Origin: Tricholoma matsutake
Lineage: Eukaryota; Basidiomycota; Agaricomycetes; Agaricales; Tricholomataceae
Assembly: GCA_026075535.2 (NCBI GenBank)
Contig: AP026542.1
Span: forward strand, 1,798,001-1,862,000
Direction: 5' to 3'
Length of the DNA: 64,000 nucleotides
Below the pieces are notes generated by a model. It had not been told where the DNA came from and made no database searches. It saw only the letters and a list, made by a program, of their open reading frames with translations. Both the position numbers and the translations under genes were made by a program. Each line of letters starts with the position of its first letter. Within the stretch, counting starts at the first letter, position 1. Shown here one piece after another: positions 23,363 through 33,308 of this stretch.

Positions 23363-26300
23363 CTAAGATGCATCGCCCCGATGCATTCGAAATCGTATAC
23401 GACCAAAGTCCGTGACTTGAATGCGACGCGGTGCAGCAGTGTGCCGTCGGTGGAATTCCTTGATTAACCGAGGGGCATTTACGTCAGACTCTTCAACCCA
23501 TGAGTTCTCCTCATACCCATAACCCTTCCAATGTACCAAATACTGGAGTTTTCCTCGACGCAAACAGCTGTCCAAGATTGACTCGACTTCATATTGGGGT
23601 TCTCCCTCGATCACTGTAGGTGGTGGTGGTGGGTGTGAATGGCGTCCCGGGAACGGATCTGGGGGAGCTGGAAGCAATTTGACGACATGGAAGACGGGAT
23701 GGAGTCTGGACATGGAGGCTGGGAGGCGTAGACGATAGGCATGTGTTCCAACGCACTTGACAATGGGGAAAGGTCCCAAGAAGCGATGAGCGAGTTTCTT
23801 GGATGGACGTGTAGTGGAGATGTCACTGGAGTCAAGATAAACTCGATCACCAACCTTGTACTGAGGGGTTGGGGAGTGGCGCTGGTTGTAAAATCGCGCC
23901 ATGTCATCCTTCGCCTTTGCTAAGGCTGCCCTTGCCTCCTCCAAGCTATCCCTCATGCGTTCTGTGAACTCATTCACTGTCTCGATGTGTGAGGGAGTTT
24001 GGCGAGGTTCAAATCCCATGCGTGGATGTCGTCCAGTGTCTAAGAGGAAAGGGGTCTGTTGAGTGGAAGCATGGACATGGTTGTTGTACCCAAACTCGGC
24101 CAAAGGAAGGAGATCATCCCAATCGTCCTGGCATTCATTGACAAAGAGGCGGATGTACTGCTCCAGTTCCTGGTTGACTCGCTCCGTCTGGCCATCAGTT
24201 TGTGGGTGATAAGCAGTTGAAGCGAGGAGTTTGATCCCCAGGAGTCGGTACAGCTCACGAGTGAACTCTGCCATGAACTGAGGGCCACGATCCGAGAGGA
24301 AGGCACCAGGAAGTCCATGTAACTTCCACACGTGGTGGAGGTAGAGTCGAGCGGCACCTAGGGCACTGACAGTGGTGTGAGTGGGAATGAAGTGAGCGCG
24401 TTTTCCCACTGAGTCAACTGTGCACATCACCGCATCAAACCCGTTTGACTCTGGCAATTCCACCACAAAGTCGACGCTGACGACATCCCAACGACTCTCT
24501 GGAACAGGAAGAGGGTGTAGCTCACCAATAGGCTTGCGACGAGGGACCTTGGTGCGTAAGCAAAGCTCACAAGTGCGACAATACTGACCAATGAGCCGTG
24601 ACATTTGTGGCCACCAATAGTTCCGTGAGGTGAGCTCCAAGGTCTTCCAGCGTCCAGGGTGGCCAGCAATCTGTGAGTCATGGTGTTGGGATATGATGCG
24701 CCGGCGAAGGTCTGGGTCATTGGGAACATAGATGTGATCCCTGAAATACAACAAGTCCTCCTTTTCAGCCCACTCTGCCGCACGTAAGGAAAGGGTCGAC
24801 CCCTTCCTCAGTTCTTTAACAGCTCAGGCGACAACATCCTCATGTAAACCGCTACGGTTTGCGCGACGAATGTCACGTAGAATGTCCCGCTCCTCGCCCT
24901 GGGGTACGATGCCTTCCAGTGCCCAAATGGTGAACAGGTCTGGCTGCAACAGCACAATGTTTTGGTTGTCACCGCTGCCATCCCCATGGTCTGCACGTCG
25001 GGATAGGGCATCGGTCTTCCCCATGCTGCGACCCGGACGGTGGTGCAAGGAGAAGTCGAATCTAGATAGATACAGGGACCAACGAGCTTGACGACGGTTC
25101 AATTTCTTGGCCATCATGAAGTACTCGAGGTTCTTGTGATCCGTCCAAATTTCCACCTTGTGTTGGGCACCCTCGAGGAAGTGTCGCCACTCCTCAAGCG
25201 CACGCATTATCGCCAACATCTCCTTGTCATGGATCTCGTAGTTTCTCTCTACAGCACTAAGGCTTTTGGAGTAGAACGCAACAGGATGCCACTTCTGGTC
25301 CTCCGGAGACTGCTGAGACAACACAGCACCCGTCGCAAAGTCAGAACTGTCGGCTTCTACACGAAAAGGACGCGAATCGTCAGCAAAGGTAAGGATCGGA
25401 GCGGAAGTGACCATCTCCTTAAGCTTTTTGAATGCCTCCTGTTGTGCATTATCCCACCTCCATGCCTCCTTTCCTGTCAAGTCGAACAGCGGTCATGCAT
25501 GATGTGAGAAATCCTTGATAAAACGCCGATAAAAATTGATGAAGCCCAGGAAAGACTGCACCTCCTTCTTGTTCGTGGGCGTAGGCCAAGCTGTGACCCC
25601 ATTTACCTTGATAGGATCCATCTCCACTTGACCCTCCGAGATAATCAGGCCGAGGTACTCGATCTTGGTCCTTTCAAACTCGCATTTGTCCTGACGAAGG
25701 TAGAGTTTGTACCGTCAAAGTCGCTCTAGGACGAGGCGCGTGATGCGACGGTGCTCTTCAACCGTGCGAGTGAAGATGAGGATGTCGTCGAGATAGATGC
25801 AGACAACGCCTTCGAGGATGAGGTCATGGAAGATGTCGTTCATCATGGTCTGAAAGGTGGCAGGGCTATTAGTAAGGCCAAAGAACATGACAAGCGGTTC
25901 AAAAAGACCACGGTTGCTACGAAAGGCTGCCTTCCACTCATCTCCCTCCTTTATCCTCACATTATTATAGCCCCAACGGACATTGAGCTTGGTGAAGTAT
26001 CGGGCTCCACGGAGCTGGTTTACGAGTTCGGAGATGAGGGGTAGTGGGTAGCGATTTTTGACCGTGATGTTGTTGAGTCTTCTGTAGTCTTGAACCGGTC
26101 GAAGTGAGCCATCCTTCTTCTTGACAAAGAAAAAGGGAGAGGCCATGGGTGACTTCGATGGTCGAATACGTCCAGAGGCCAGGTGCTCGTCAATGAACTG
26201 GTCAAGCTGCCATTGTTCCTCCGGAGAGAGAGGATAGACCTTGCAGGATGAAGGGGTTGCGCCGGGGGTGAGTTCGATCACGTGATCCCATGGCTTACGC

Positions 26301-27274
26301 ACAGGAAGAGAGTCGAATGACTCCTTGGAGAACACGTCTTCAAACTCATGGAGATGAGGGAGTAAGGAGTTAGTAGAGGATTTAGCAGCGTTGTTTTTGT
26401 GGAAGGCCTCAGCGAGGCGTTGGGATATGTTCGATGTGGCACACACCTCATGCGATGAGCGAATCGCAGTGTAGAAGATCCGATCACCCTCCTCCACTTC
26501 CTCTGGGTCCTCATCATCATCATCCGAGTCCGGCATTAGATCAGGAACCCCTTCCAATTCCACTTCAGGTATAGGCAGGGGTCCAGCACGACACTTCTGA
26601 GTTCGTCGTATTGCCGCCTTCTGTCCACGACGTTCTTGCCTGGCTTCTGTGAAACACGTCCGACAGCGGGATGGACATCGGCTCATGGTAACCTCCCCGG
26701 TGCGCCAGTCGACCTCTGGGTTATGGTCTCGAAGCCATGGATATCCCAAAATCGCCTTTTGCTTTCCTAATTGAGTGACAGCAAAAAGGGCACGCTCACT
26801 ATGATCTTTGTAATGGAGAACCAGGTCTGCAACCTCTCGGATGGCACCAGCTTCATTTGGGGATCCATCCACGTTATATACAGGTATCGGACGTGAGAGT
26901 GAGCGAGTATTTAGACGATGTTGCTGTACCAGATGGGAATCGATGAAGAGACCAGTCGCACCAGAGTCCAGGAGCGCAGAGACACCGAGTATCTGTCCAG
27001 TGTCGGTCGTCTGCAGTTCGATGGCTAGGTTTAAGGAATGTGCAGAGGGAGTGGATGCCACAATATACTTGCGTGGTAGTTTACGCTCCCATGATTTAAT
27101 TTTGGGACATGGAGTAGAAGGAGAGATGGGGAGAGCAGGTACGTCTTTAGCCAACTTCGAAGGGTCAGATAGGGGAGCAGTCACAGAAATGGATTCATTC
27201 TCCAGGGATTCAACTGACAAGACTTCAAAGCAGTTATGGACAGGCAGTGAGGGCATACGATTCACTCGCTGCAA
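23363..27274 (-). pseudogene. Gypsy C Pol: protease-RT-RNase H-integrase-chromodomain
   Basis: One minus-strand frame runs the whole length, interrupted only by TGA at 25717-25715, 25495-25493 and 24826-24824. Each falls where an arginine is expected (L-stop-RYKLYL, HHA-stop-PLFDL, A-stop-AVKEL). Domains in order: protease VSALLDSGATGLFIDS (27000-26950); RT with VQDYRRLNNITVKNRYPLP and CIYLDDILIFTR (25800); RNase H with VEADSSDFATGAVLSQ and IWTDHKNLEYF; integrase with DSQIAGHPGRWKT, SVDFVVELPES, LSDRGPQFMAEFTREL and YHPQTDGQTERVNQELEQY; a GPF motif FLGPFPIVKC; and a chromodomain with YLVHWKGYGYEENSWV near the end. The frame starts at TTG, not ATG, is -1 relative to Gag and overlaps it by 13 nt, so Gag-Pol would need frameshifting. 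No canonical slippery heptamer is evident in the overlap. Confidence 0.95.
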
Positions 27275-28515
27275 ATAGGAAAATCCTGCTCCTCTACAAC
27301 TTCCAGCTTAACCTCCTCTGCAACTTGATCCTTCGCTTCCTCAACATCTACAAGTGCCAACAGATCTTGCAGGAGTTCGTCTCGTCCCTCGGGGGTGAGC
27401 ATGCGGATATCCTGACAATGGGGACACGCTCCAGCCCTGTGTCCAGGTTCCCCACAACGGTAGCAGAGATCCAACTTACGTGCACGGCTGCGGGCTGCAT
27501 CAACATCCATTGGTACTGGGATATTGACGGCTGGTGTAGGAGTTTGACGAGCAGGAATGGGGTTAGGGCGGGGGAGGCTTCGATTGAAGGTGTAGGGTGT
27601 ATGAGTGGTAGTTGGAGCACGGAATGCAGCATTAAACACCGCATTTGTGAGTCGGTTCTCGTCACAGAGTGAAGCAGCTTCATACCAAGCAAGGATATCA
27701 TCGTCCGCTGGGCGCCCTTCCAACATCTGTGCAATCTGGTCCTGAATTTCTCGGTTGAGCCCCCATCGGAACTTCACCACCACTGGTAACCCACTCCCAT
27801 ACCCTGCCATGTCCACCAAATCCTTGAACTCATCGATATAGTCGTCCACGGATCGATGTCCCTGGTGGTAAGTGGATGACTCAAGTCGTGTCACTGCTCG
27901 GTGGCGTTCATTGAGGGGGCAGAAGTGGCGTATGAACTCAGCTCGAAAGTCACCCCAAGTGGAGAAAGGTAGAGAACCGAGTTCTTTAGTTTGACGTAGG
28001 ATACGGTCCACATAGAGATAGGCACGTTCAGATTTCATGTATGTGAAGGCCCAATAAATTTTTGCAGCCTCATCGACGAATTGATGCGACTGGAGACTAA
28101 TGTATAACTCACAGGAATTAAGGAATGCATGTCCCTGCGCACGTGGACCATTAAATTCGGCGGGGGGGGACGGTTTGATCTGGGCACGTTCCTTAGTGGA
28201 CGCGTTTGGCAAAACATTGTTGTTGGGTGCGCTTGGAGTCGTGAAGGGGGAACTATTAGTCGTAGGGTTAGCCTGGAGGGTCCTAACGAAGTTTTCAATC
28301 GTAGATTTAAGCGAGTCGATTTGCGCGCGCATTCCGGAAACATCGCTTTCAAGCGCGTCGAAGCGTTCTGATGCGTCCATGTCGCTAGGGAGCGCGTTTG
28401 GCGAAAATGGCGGCGCAATAAAGGCGAGAGTATCTGGAACGGTGTGTAGGGACTCTGTGGAGCTTTGGGAAGCGTCGTCCAGTCCGTACCTGCCTATTTT
28501 GGGCAGCGCGTTCAC
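27262..28515 (-). CDS. Gypsy C Gag
   Basis: An uninterrupted 417-codon frame on the minus strand, starting MNALPKIGRYGLDDASQ 32 bp inside the 5' LTR boundary. A coiled-coil-like segment (DALESDVSGMRAQIDSLKS) is followed by the retrotransposon Gag capsid region (PPAEFNGPRAQGHAFLNSC; DFRAEFIRHFCPLNERHRA; YIDEFKDLVDMAGYG) and one CCHC knuckle CYRCGEPGHRAGACPHC near aa 345-361, then an acidic tail. It packages the element RNA. Length and layout are normal for a fungal chromovirus, and the absence of lesions agrees with the near-identical LTRs. Confidence 0.93.
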   Translation of the reverse strand: MNALPKIGRYGLDDASQSSTESLHTVPDTLAFIAPPFSPNALPSDMDASERFDALESDVSGMRAQIDSLKSTIENFVRTLQANPTTNSSPFTTPSAPNNNVLPNASTKERAQIKPSPPAEFNGPRAQGHAFLNSCELYISLQSHQFVDEAAKIYWAFTYMKSERAYLYVDRILRQTKELGSLPFSTWGDFRAEFIRHFCPLNERHRAVTRLESSTYHQGHRSVDDYIDEFKDLVDMAGYGSGLPVVVKFRWGLNREIQDQIAQMLEGRPADDDILAWYEAASLCDENRLTNAVFNAAFRAPTTTHTPYTFNRSLPRPNPIPARQTPTPAVNIPVPMDVDAARSRARKLDLCYRCGEPGHRAGACPHCQDIRMLTPEGRDELLQDLLALVDVEEAKDQVAEEVKLEVVEEQDFPICSE

Positions 28516-28546
28516 GATTTTCGGGCCTTAGGGGAGAGTTTTCTAC

Positions 28547-28972
28547 TATAAGGGCAACCTAAGCCTCTAGCAAAGGGAAATCCGAAGTTAAAATTATACT
28601 ACATAATACAGGCATTGGGGGCGCACCTAGCAAAGGGAAATCCGAAGAGAAAACTCTAAGGATCCCCTTGCTGATGCCCAGTATATGTGAAGACGACAAA
28701 AATCAAATATAACCTAAAAATAGAAAAAGGCGGAGATAGGCGGATCAAGGCCGCCGAATGACATCATACCAAGGGGTATGTGTCGGAAGGGGTACTCCCC
28801 CTCTAAATATAAAAGTGTCAACATATACAAACATGATAGCAAGGGAAAATTAGTAATAAAATCCGGAAAAATCATAGAAAATGAAGAATAGAAGGAAATG
28901 AGGTGGGGAAAAATATGGGACAAACATAAAAAATAGGAAAAACACACAGGGCACCCCCTTAGTCCCCTTACA
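28547..28972 (-). repeat. Gypsy C 5' LTR
   Basis: 426 bp, the upstream LTR of the minus-strand element, ending CCCTTATA directly before GTAGAAAACTC, where the primer-binding site should lie; I could not assign its tRNA. Confidence 0.95.
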
Positions 28973-28977
28973 AATAC

Positions 28978-30860
28978 CATATGAGAATTTCTTCAACATT
29001 CTCTGTCCCTTCGTCGAATGAGACATGGAGTTCCGAATGTTCCAAAGGGTTGGCAATGGCCTCGTTCAAAGCTCTTGTTCCCGGTGAGTATATTTCCTGT
29101 GAATCGCATGTGCCATCTTCATTGTGAGTGGCCATTACTGGTTTTGATGCATATTCATGCCTTGTCTTCGTAAGGCCTGAAAAACACTTCTGCATATCTG
29201 GGGAAATACCTAAAATTTCCTTGAGAGGAAGCATAATCAGCATATCGAGGATTTTCTGCTGGACAACATCACCGTTGATCATTTCTTGAAATAGATGACG
29301 TGAAATGGTAGCCGTTTGTTGGCTTCACACTGGTCTTGTTTGGATCTTGAGTATCAGCCTCCACAGGCATTTGTATATTTGTAGTCTTGGGGGCAGTTTT
29401 TCATTGATGCCATGCCTCCTCCATATTTGCCGAGTGAGGTTGTTGCATTGGAGTTGGTTGAGGTCGAGGAACAGAGGGTGCTTGAGGTTTTGGGAAGGCT
29501 TGTCATCGTAACCTTGGGGATGGGTTCTATATTCTTGTCAGCAGTGTTACCTTTCTTTGCCTCTATCACTTGAGAATGTGTGGCCGGAAAGGCTTCATGC
29601 CAGGCTGGGTGAGCAAAGGAAGAGACTCCATAGACAGTGCCTCCAAGAACATCTTTACCATTTGACTGGAGACCCACTGTAGCGGCCATGTGGGAGAGGG
29701 GTCTCATCCCTCCTGACCTTTACCTTTTAAAGAACTGATGGACGTGATGGTCACTGCCTGTTCATCTCTTAAAGCTTTTGCCATGCCACCCCCAGGCATG
29801 CCACATGGAAGTTGTGCACCACCTGGACACATAAGTTTTCCTTCCGGCATAAAGGCAGCAAGTCCTTCGTTGATGAGGGCTGGGACCTCTGGGCAGTTGT
29901 GTACACCTAGTCTATGCATGTCAGGCTCACCACATATAAAACAACACCTACAGTTAGCAGGCACTGCATTAGTTCCAACAGCATGCACTGCAGCAAGCTC
30001 TCGGAGTATGTTGGCCTGACTCTGTTGTAATTCTTGAATTTGTCATGTTTGTCCCAGTTGAAGCTCCTGTATTTGTCTAGCGAAGACCTCTATGGTGGTG
30101 GGGTTTGCCGTATCCATGGTTGGCACTGCCTGGGTCTTTTGCATGCTAAAACATGCCTTCTTTTTTGACTTGCAAGTCTTCTTCAATGGCTTTTTGTCTT
30201 CCAAGTCAGAGTTGTCAGTGCTCTTGTCTGAGTCGGAATCCTCGTTGTCAGAACCTGAGGAAGCATCAGAGGTGTCATCATCTTCAACAATATCGTCTTC
30301 ATCAAACTGCTTTTGTAGGAGTGCTAGGATGTCATCCCTAGGTGGGGGAGACTGAATCTTTGTCTGGGCTGCTGGGAGCTTGTGCCATATCATTTTCTGT
30401 TGCGACTTCGGTATACCTCTGAAAAATAACAGATTAGCCTCTTCTTCAGAAAGTTGGTTACTTGCACAAAGACATGAGGCTTGTGCTGTGAATTTATGGT
30501 CCATTTACACAACTTGTCAGGGGTAGTATGTCGCTTTTTGTCATTCAACCCATATAGCTTGATGAGATAAGTCCGTGCTGCAACCCAGTCATGTTGCGAC
30601 CAAATGGAAGCCGACTCTATTACATACCTGACACGGCGGCTGCAGTAACAGAGTACATAGGCCAGTAGATCATCAAAGTCAATTTGAGCTGAACTTGCAA
30701 AAACTTCTAGTGTGTCTAAAAAATCAGTAACATGTTCTCCTTTGAAACGAGGAGCATGCAGAGAGCCTGGAGTAGGCATAGGTGTGGCAAAGCATGTTGC
30801 AAGCTGAGGTTGGGGCTGTGCCCCTGCCTGAGCTTGAGATTGAGCCATACTTGATGTCAA
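28978..30860 (-). pseudogene. Gypsy B Gag and DUF4100-like segment
   Basis: Minus strand from 30860: MTSSMAQSQAQAGAQPQPQ, then the capsid-like part with LHAPRFKGEHVTDFLDTLEVF and WSQHDWVAARTYLIKLYG. A frameshift near 30480 leads to ANLLFFRGIPKSQQKM and an acidic stretch. The zinc knuckle CFICGEPDMHRLGVHNC (C-x2-C-x5-H-x5-C) lies near 29940, followed by LAAFMPEGKLMC. The part at 29282-28978 (VVQQKILDMLIMLPLKEIL) corresponds to the segment that precedes the protease in DUF4100-type elements. It ends where Gypsy C is inserted. Confidence 0.82.
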
Positions 30861-31131
30861 ATCGACTATTTGATTTGTTGGGGCTTGTATTGCAGAGTTT
30901 TGTTGTGCAGCTCTCTTGCGAGTTAGGAGTGGTGTTGGAACTGTCAGTTTACATGAAGACAGCTTGTGGATCAGTGATGTTGGACAGCGATGGAGTTTGA
31001 GTTAATGTTTTATGAGTGGTCTTGTAGATTTTGAGGCTTTTAAGACTTGGAGTACCCATCAAAAAAGGTAGGAGTGGAAATTTTTGAAAGCAAAGTGGGC
31101 GGAAAACCTATCCCCTGTCTCGGTCACCACT

Positions 31132-32181
31132 TGTTGTAGGGGGAATGGTCTGTTGGAAGTTCCAATGACCAGGTCGTCACATCGCAATGGATGAGGTCAG
31201 CGTAGACATGCAGATGAATAGAAAAATAAGAATACGAAAGGAGGGATACGATGGGTGAGAAATTACTTTCTAACTGAGAATGAGGGCTGTGGGGTCAATG
31301 AAACGAGAGGGGAAGAACTAAATGCAAATGCAATCAATGGAGTCACATGATGTGCACATCAGATACACAGGTCATCGACCACGCAATGGAAACGGGCTCG
31401 TAGACGGTATGGTAAGAACTTGTATAATGGGAAAAACAAGAGAAAAGGGGGCTCCTTGGGGCCATAAACTTAAGACTTAGTACTTAGCTTAAAAACCTGC
31501 ACCTTGGTGTGCAGAAACTTGAGGGACAGAGTGAAAAACTTAGAGGGAGGGTGTACCAATGAGGAGTAAAGATTGGGTGCTCCATTCAACAGGTGGGAGG
31601 ACACCTAAATACAAACATCTGTAGTTACAAAGCGAAAACTGAGCGCACACATTCTCTCATGCCAACAGTCCAAGCAACCAGACCAAGAAGACTAGAAAGG
31701 GAATTGGATTGTTGTATTTGGGATGTGATTCTGAAGTAAGAGCAGGTGTCGAGTTTGACATCGCAGATCATCATAGTAAATAGGCACAGCAATAAAACTA
31801 TAAAAGGCAAATGAAAACAGAATGGGGAAACCAGCACCGATCTTTCAAAGCAGGTGATGCTGTCGACGTGAAGGCCAAGGAAGCGAGAAAATGTGAGCAA
31901 ACGTCATAGTGATGTGATGCTGTCAACAAGAAGGCCGAGGAAGCAAGAAAACATGAGCGAGATGTGTGACTGACCCATTGCATAGGTAAAATGTCATCCT
32001 GCAAATAAAAGATCTAAGAAATAAAAACATCAGGTTGCTAATCAGTAAAATGAATCTAGAGAGAATTTAGGAACACACTAAGAATGTACAACAACACAAG
32101 GTTGTCACTGTGTAACAAAAGACTTTGTGGGAAATGTTGGAAATGGTGGGGTTGACAAGTAGGACTTGTCACCCTACCACA
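31132..32181 (-). repeat. Gypsy B 5' LTR
   Basis: 1050 bp, 8 bp longer than its partner owing to small indels (for example an extra CGCAATGG near 31182). Minus-strand DNA following it reads AGTGGTGACCGAGACAGG, a possible but unassigned primer-binding site. Confidence 0.88.
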
Positions 32182-32185
32182 CCGT

Positions 32186-32505
32186 TGATTGAATTAGGTC
32201 AAGCTGAGGAATACACTGAGTGTAGCTACAGCTTATATACGGTTCTAGATTACTTATCATCCAATTGGAAAGCAAGATGCTTGTCAAGTAACAATAGAAT
32301 GAACAATAGAAAAGTAAGCCTCATGTCTAGCATGAGGCGTCCGATGTCATGGAGTGCTGCAGCGCAGCATGTTGAATGGTGGGAGTCAGACATTGAAGAG
32401 TCTCCCATCAGAATGAGTCGAGTCAAATGTGGCAGAAAAATGAAGTACCCATCCTTGCTGGCATATGTCTGGTCATCCTGGGTTACAATAACAAAAATCA
32501 TAACA
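32186..32505 (+). mobile_element. Solo LTR of family H, copy 2, right part
   Basis: Resumes tgattGAATTAGGTCAAGC as in copy 1 (10550), including the TATATA box and the CCTCATG/CATGAGG and TGCTGC/GCAGCA hairpins, and ends AAAATCATAACA at 32505, followed by the duplicate acaca. It lacks about 200 bp that copy 1 has between 10720 and 10920. Confidence 0.82.
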
Positions 32506-32510
32506 ACACA

Positions 32511-32948
32511 AGTGTTAGCAGCCCAATTAGCAGCAGCATGCACTTCAGTGTCAGGTGGAGGTGAGGTGTCCCCAGATACATATTTGTAGAGGCCATTGAG
32601 AGAAAGTGCAATGGTGACATCCTCACACCATTCTTTGTAGTTAGATTCGAGTTTGTTGAGTTTGACCCCTGAGTACTGGATTGAGATCCTGATGAGGGGA
32701 ACAGAGACAGTGGTGTCAGAGGCAGTAGTCATTTTCTTCTGGTGTCCAGGATGTGGTGTAGTGACAGGATGGAATTGTAAAAGCAACAAAGAGATTAGAT
32801 GTGCACCAGGACAGCTACCACAGAGGGAATAAGTCCATGATCCAAGGCAAGATCGTGATTGAAATTCAATTGCACAAATGACATCAGCACACATCGAGTG
32901 GCTAGGAGTTTCTCTATCGTCAATTCAATGACGGAAAGGCCCATAACC
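32511..32948 (-). pseudogene. Copia A Gag N-terminus and leader
   Basis: Minus strand: the ATG near 32732 opens MTTASDTTVSVPLIRISIQ, then KLNKLESNYKEWCEDVTIALSLNGLYKYV, matching the start of Copia B Gag. It breaks at the family-H LTR (32511). Upstream, 32733-32948 is leader, with GGTTATGGGCC directly after the 5' LTR as the primer-binding-site candidate. Confidence 0.85.
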
Positions 32949-33308
32949 TATAGAGAATCGATCCTAGTGTAAACAAGATTAAACTCAGTCCTTGTTTTAG
33001 AGACTATATTCGGTCATACTGTACCTAGTGTAAACAAGATTAAACTAAGGTACAGTTAGCGAGACATAATAATGTCAAACCTGAGATCATACTCACCTCA
33101 GTCCTTGTATTAGAGACTGAGGTGGTAGACTGTCTGTCTACTGATATATATGCATTGAGACAGACAAAGAGGAGAGATAAGAAAGGTAACCTAAGTGTGT
33201 TTGTCACACACATAACAAAGGGGTGCACTAAAAATAGTGCACACATCAATCGGCAAAGCTGACTCTTCCACATTGGGTAATGCGCCATTCATGGTGTGTC
33301 TCTCAACA
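32949..33308 (-). repeat. Copia A 5' LTR
   Basis: 360 bp, same length as 4158-4517 with substitutions but no indels seen. Inserted 5 nt upstream of the Plavaka exon 2 boundary; the duplicated atcag supplies the intron's 3' AG. Confidence 0.92.

Larger units (their letters stand above)
22926..28972 (-). mobile_element. Gypsy C: young chromoviral Ty3/gypsy retrotransposon
   Basis: Two 426-bp LTRs (22926-23351 and 28547-28972) differ at only three sites by my reading. The target duplication aatac is perfect (22921-22925 and 28973-28977). On the minus strand the LTR runs TGTAAGGGG...CCCTTATA; a purine tract AGAGAGGGGGTGA precedes the 3' LTR. Gag and Pol are complete apart from three TGA codons in Pol. 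It is the youngest insertion of the nest, sitting in Gypsy B between the Gag and protease coding regions. Confidence 0.96.
17403..32181 (-). mobile_element. Gypsy B: DUF4100-type Ty3/gypsy retrotransposon
   Basis: LTRs of 1042 bp (17403-18444) and 1050 bp (31132-32181), in plus orientation TGTTGTAGGG...CCTACCACA, bracket minus-strand gag and pol. The flanks ccat (17399-17402) and ccgt (32182-32185) fit a 4-bp duplication with one transition. Gypsy C is inserted between Gag and protease coding sequences. The reading frames are heavily broken. The arrangement (Gag with a zinc knuckle, a DUF4100-like segment, then a DTGSE-type protease, RT, RNase H, integrase without chromodomain) is a lineage I know from Agaricomycete genomes. 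Confidence 0.88.
4158..33308 (-). mobile_element. Copia A: Ty1/copia retrotransposon swollen by nested insertions
   Basis: Two 360-bp LTRs (4158-4517 and 32949-33308) bracket gag, protease, integrase, RT and RNase H remains, all on the minus strand in copia order. The flanking pentamers atcgg (4153-4157) and atcag (33309-33313) form a target duplication differing by one transition. On the minus strand a primer-binding-site candidate GGTTATGGGCC follows the 5' LTR, and a purine tract GGTGAGGAGGAG precedes the 3' LTR. Removing the solo LTR, Gypsy A and the family-H LTR (with Gypsy B and C inside) leaves a copia of ordinary size. It is broken by frameshifts and cannot be active. Confidence 0.9.

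Noticed and set aside
25088..25507. Long plus-strand frames within Gypsy C
   Set aside because: They are antisense shadows of the conserved pol frame on the minus strand.
27272..27274. A methionine start for Gypsy C Pol at the upstream end of its frame
   Set aside because: The codon there is TTG; the frame overlaps Gag in the -1 register, so frameshifting or reinitiation is more likely than a separate start.
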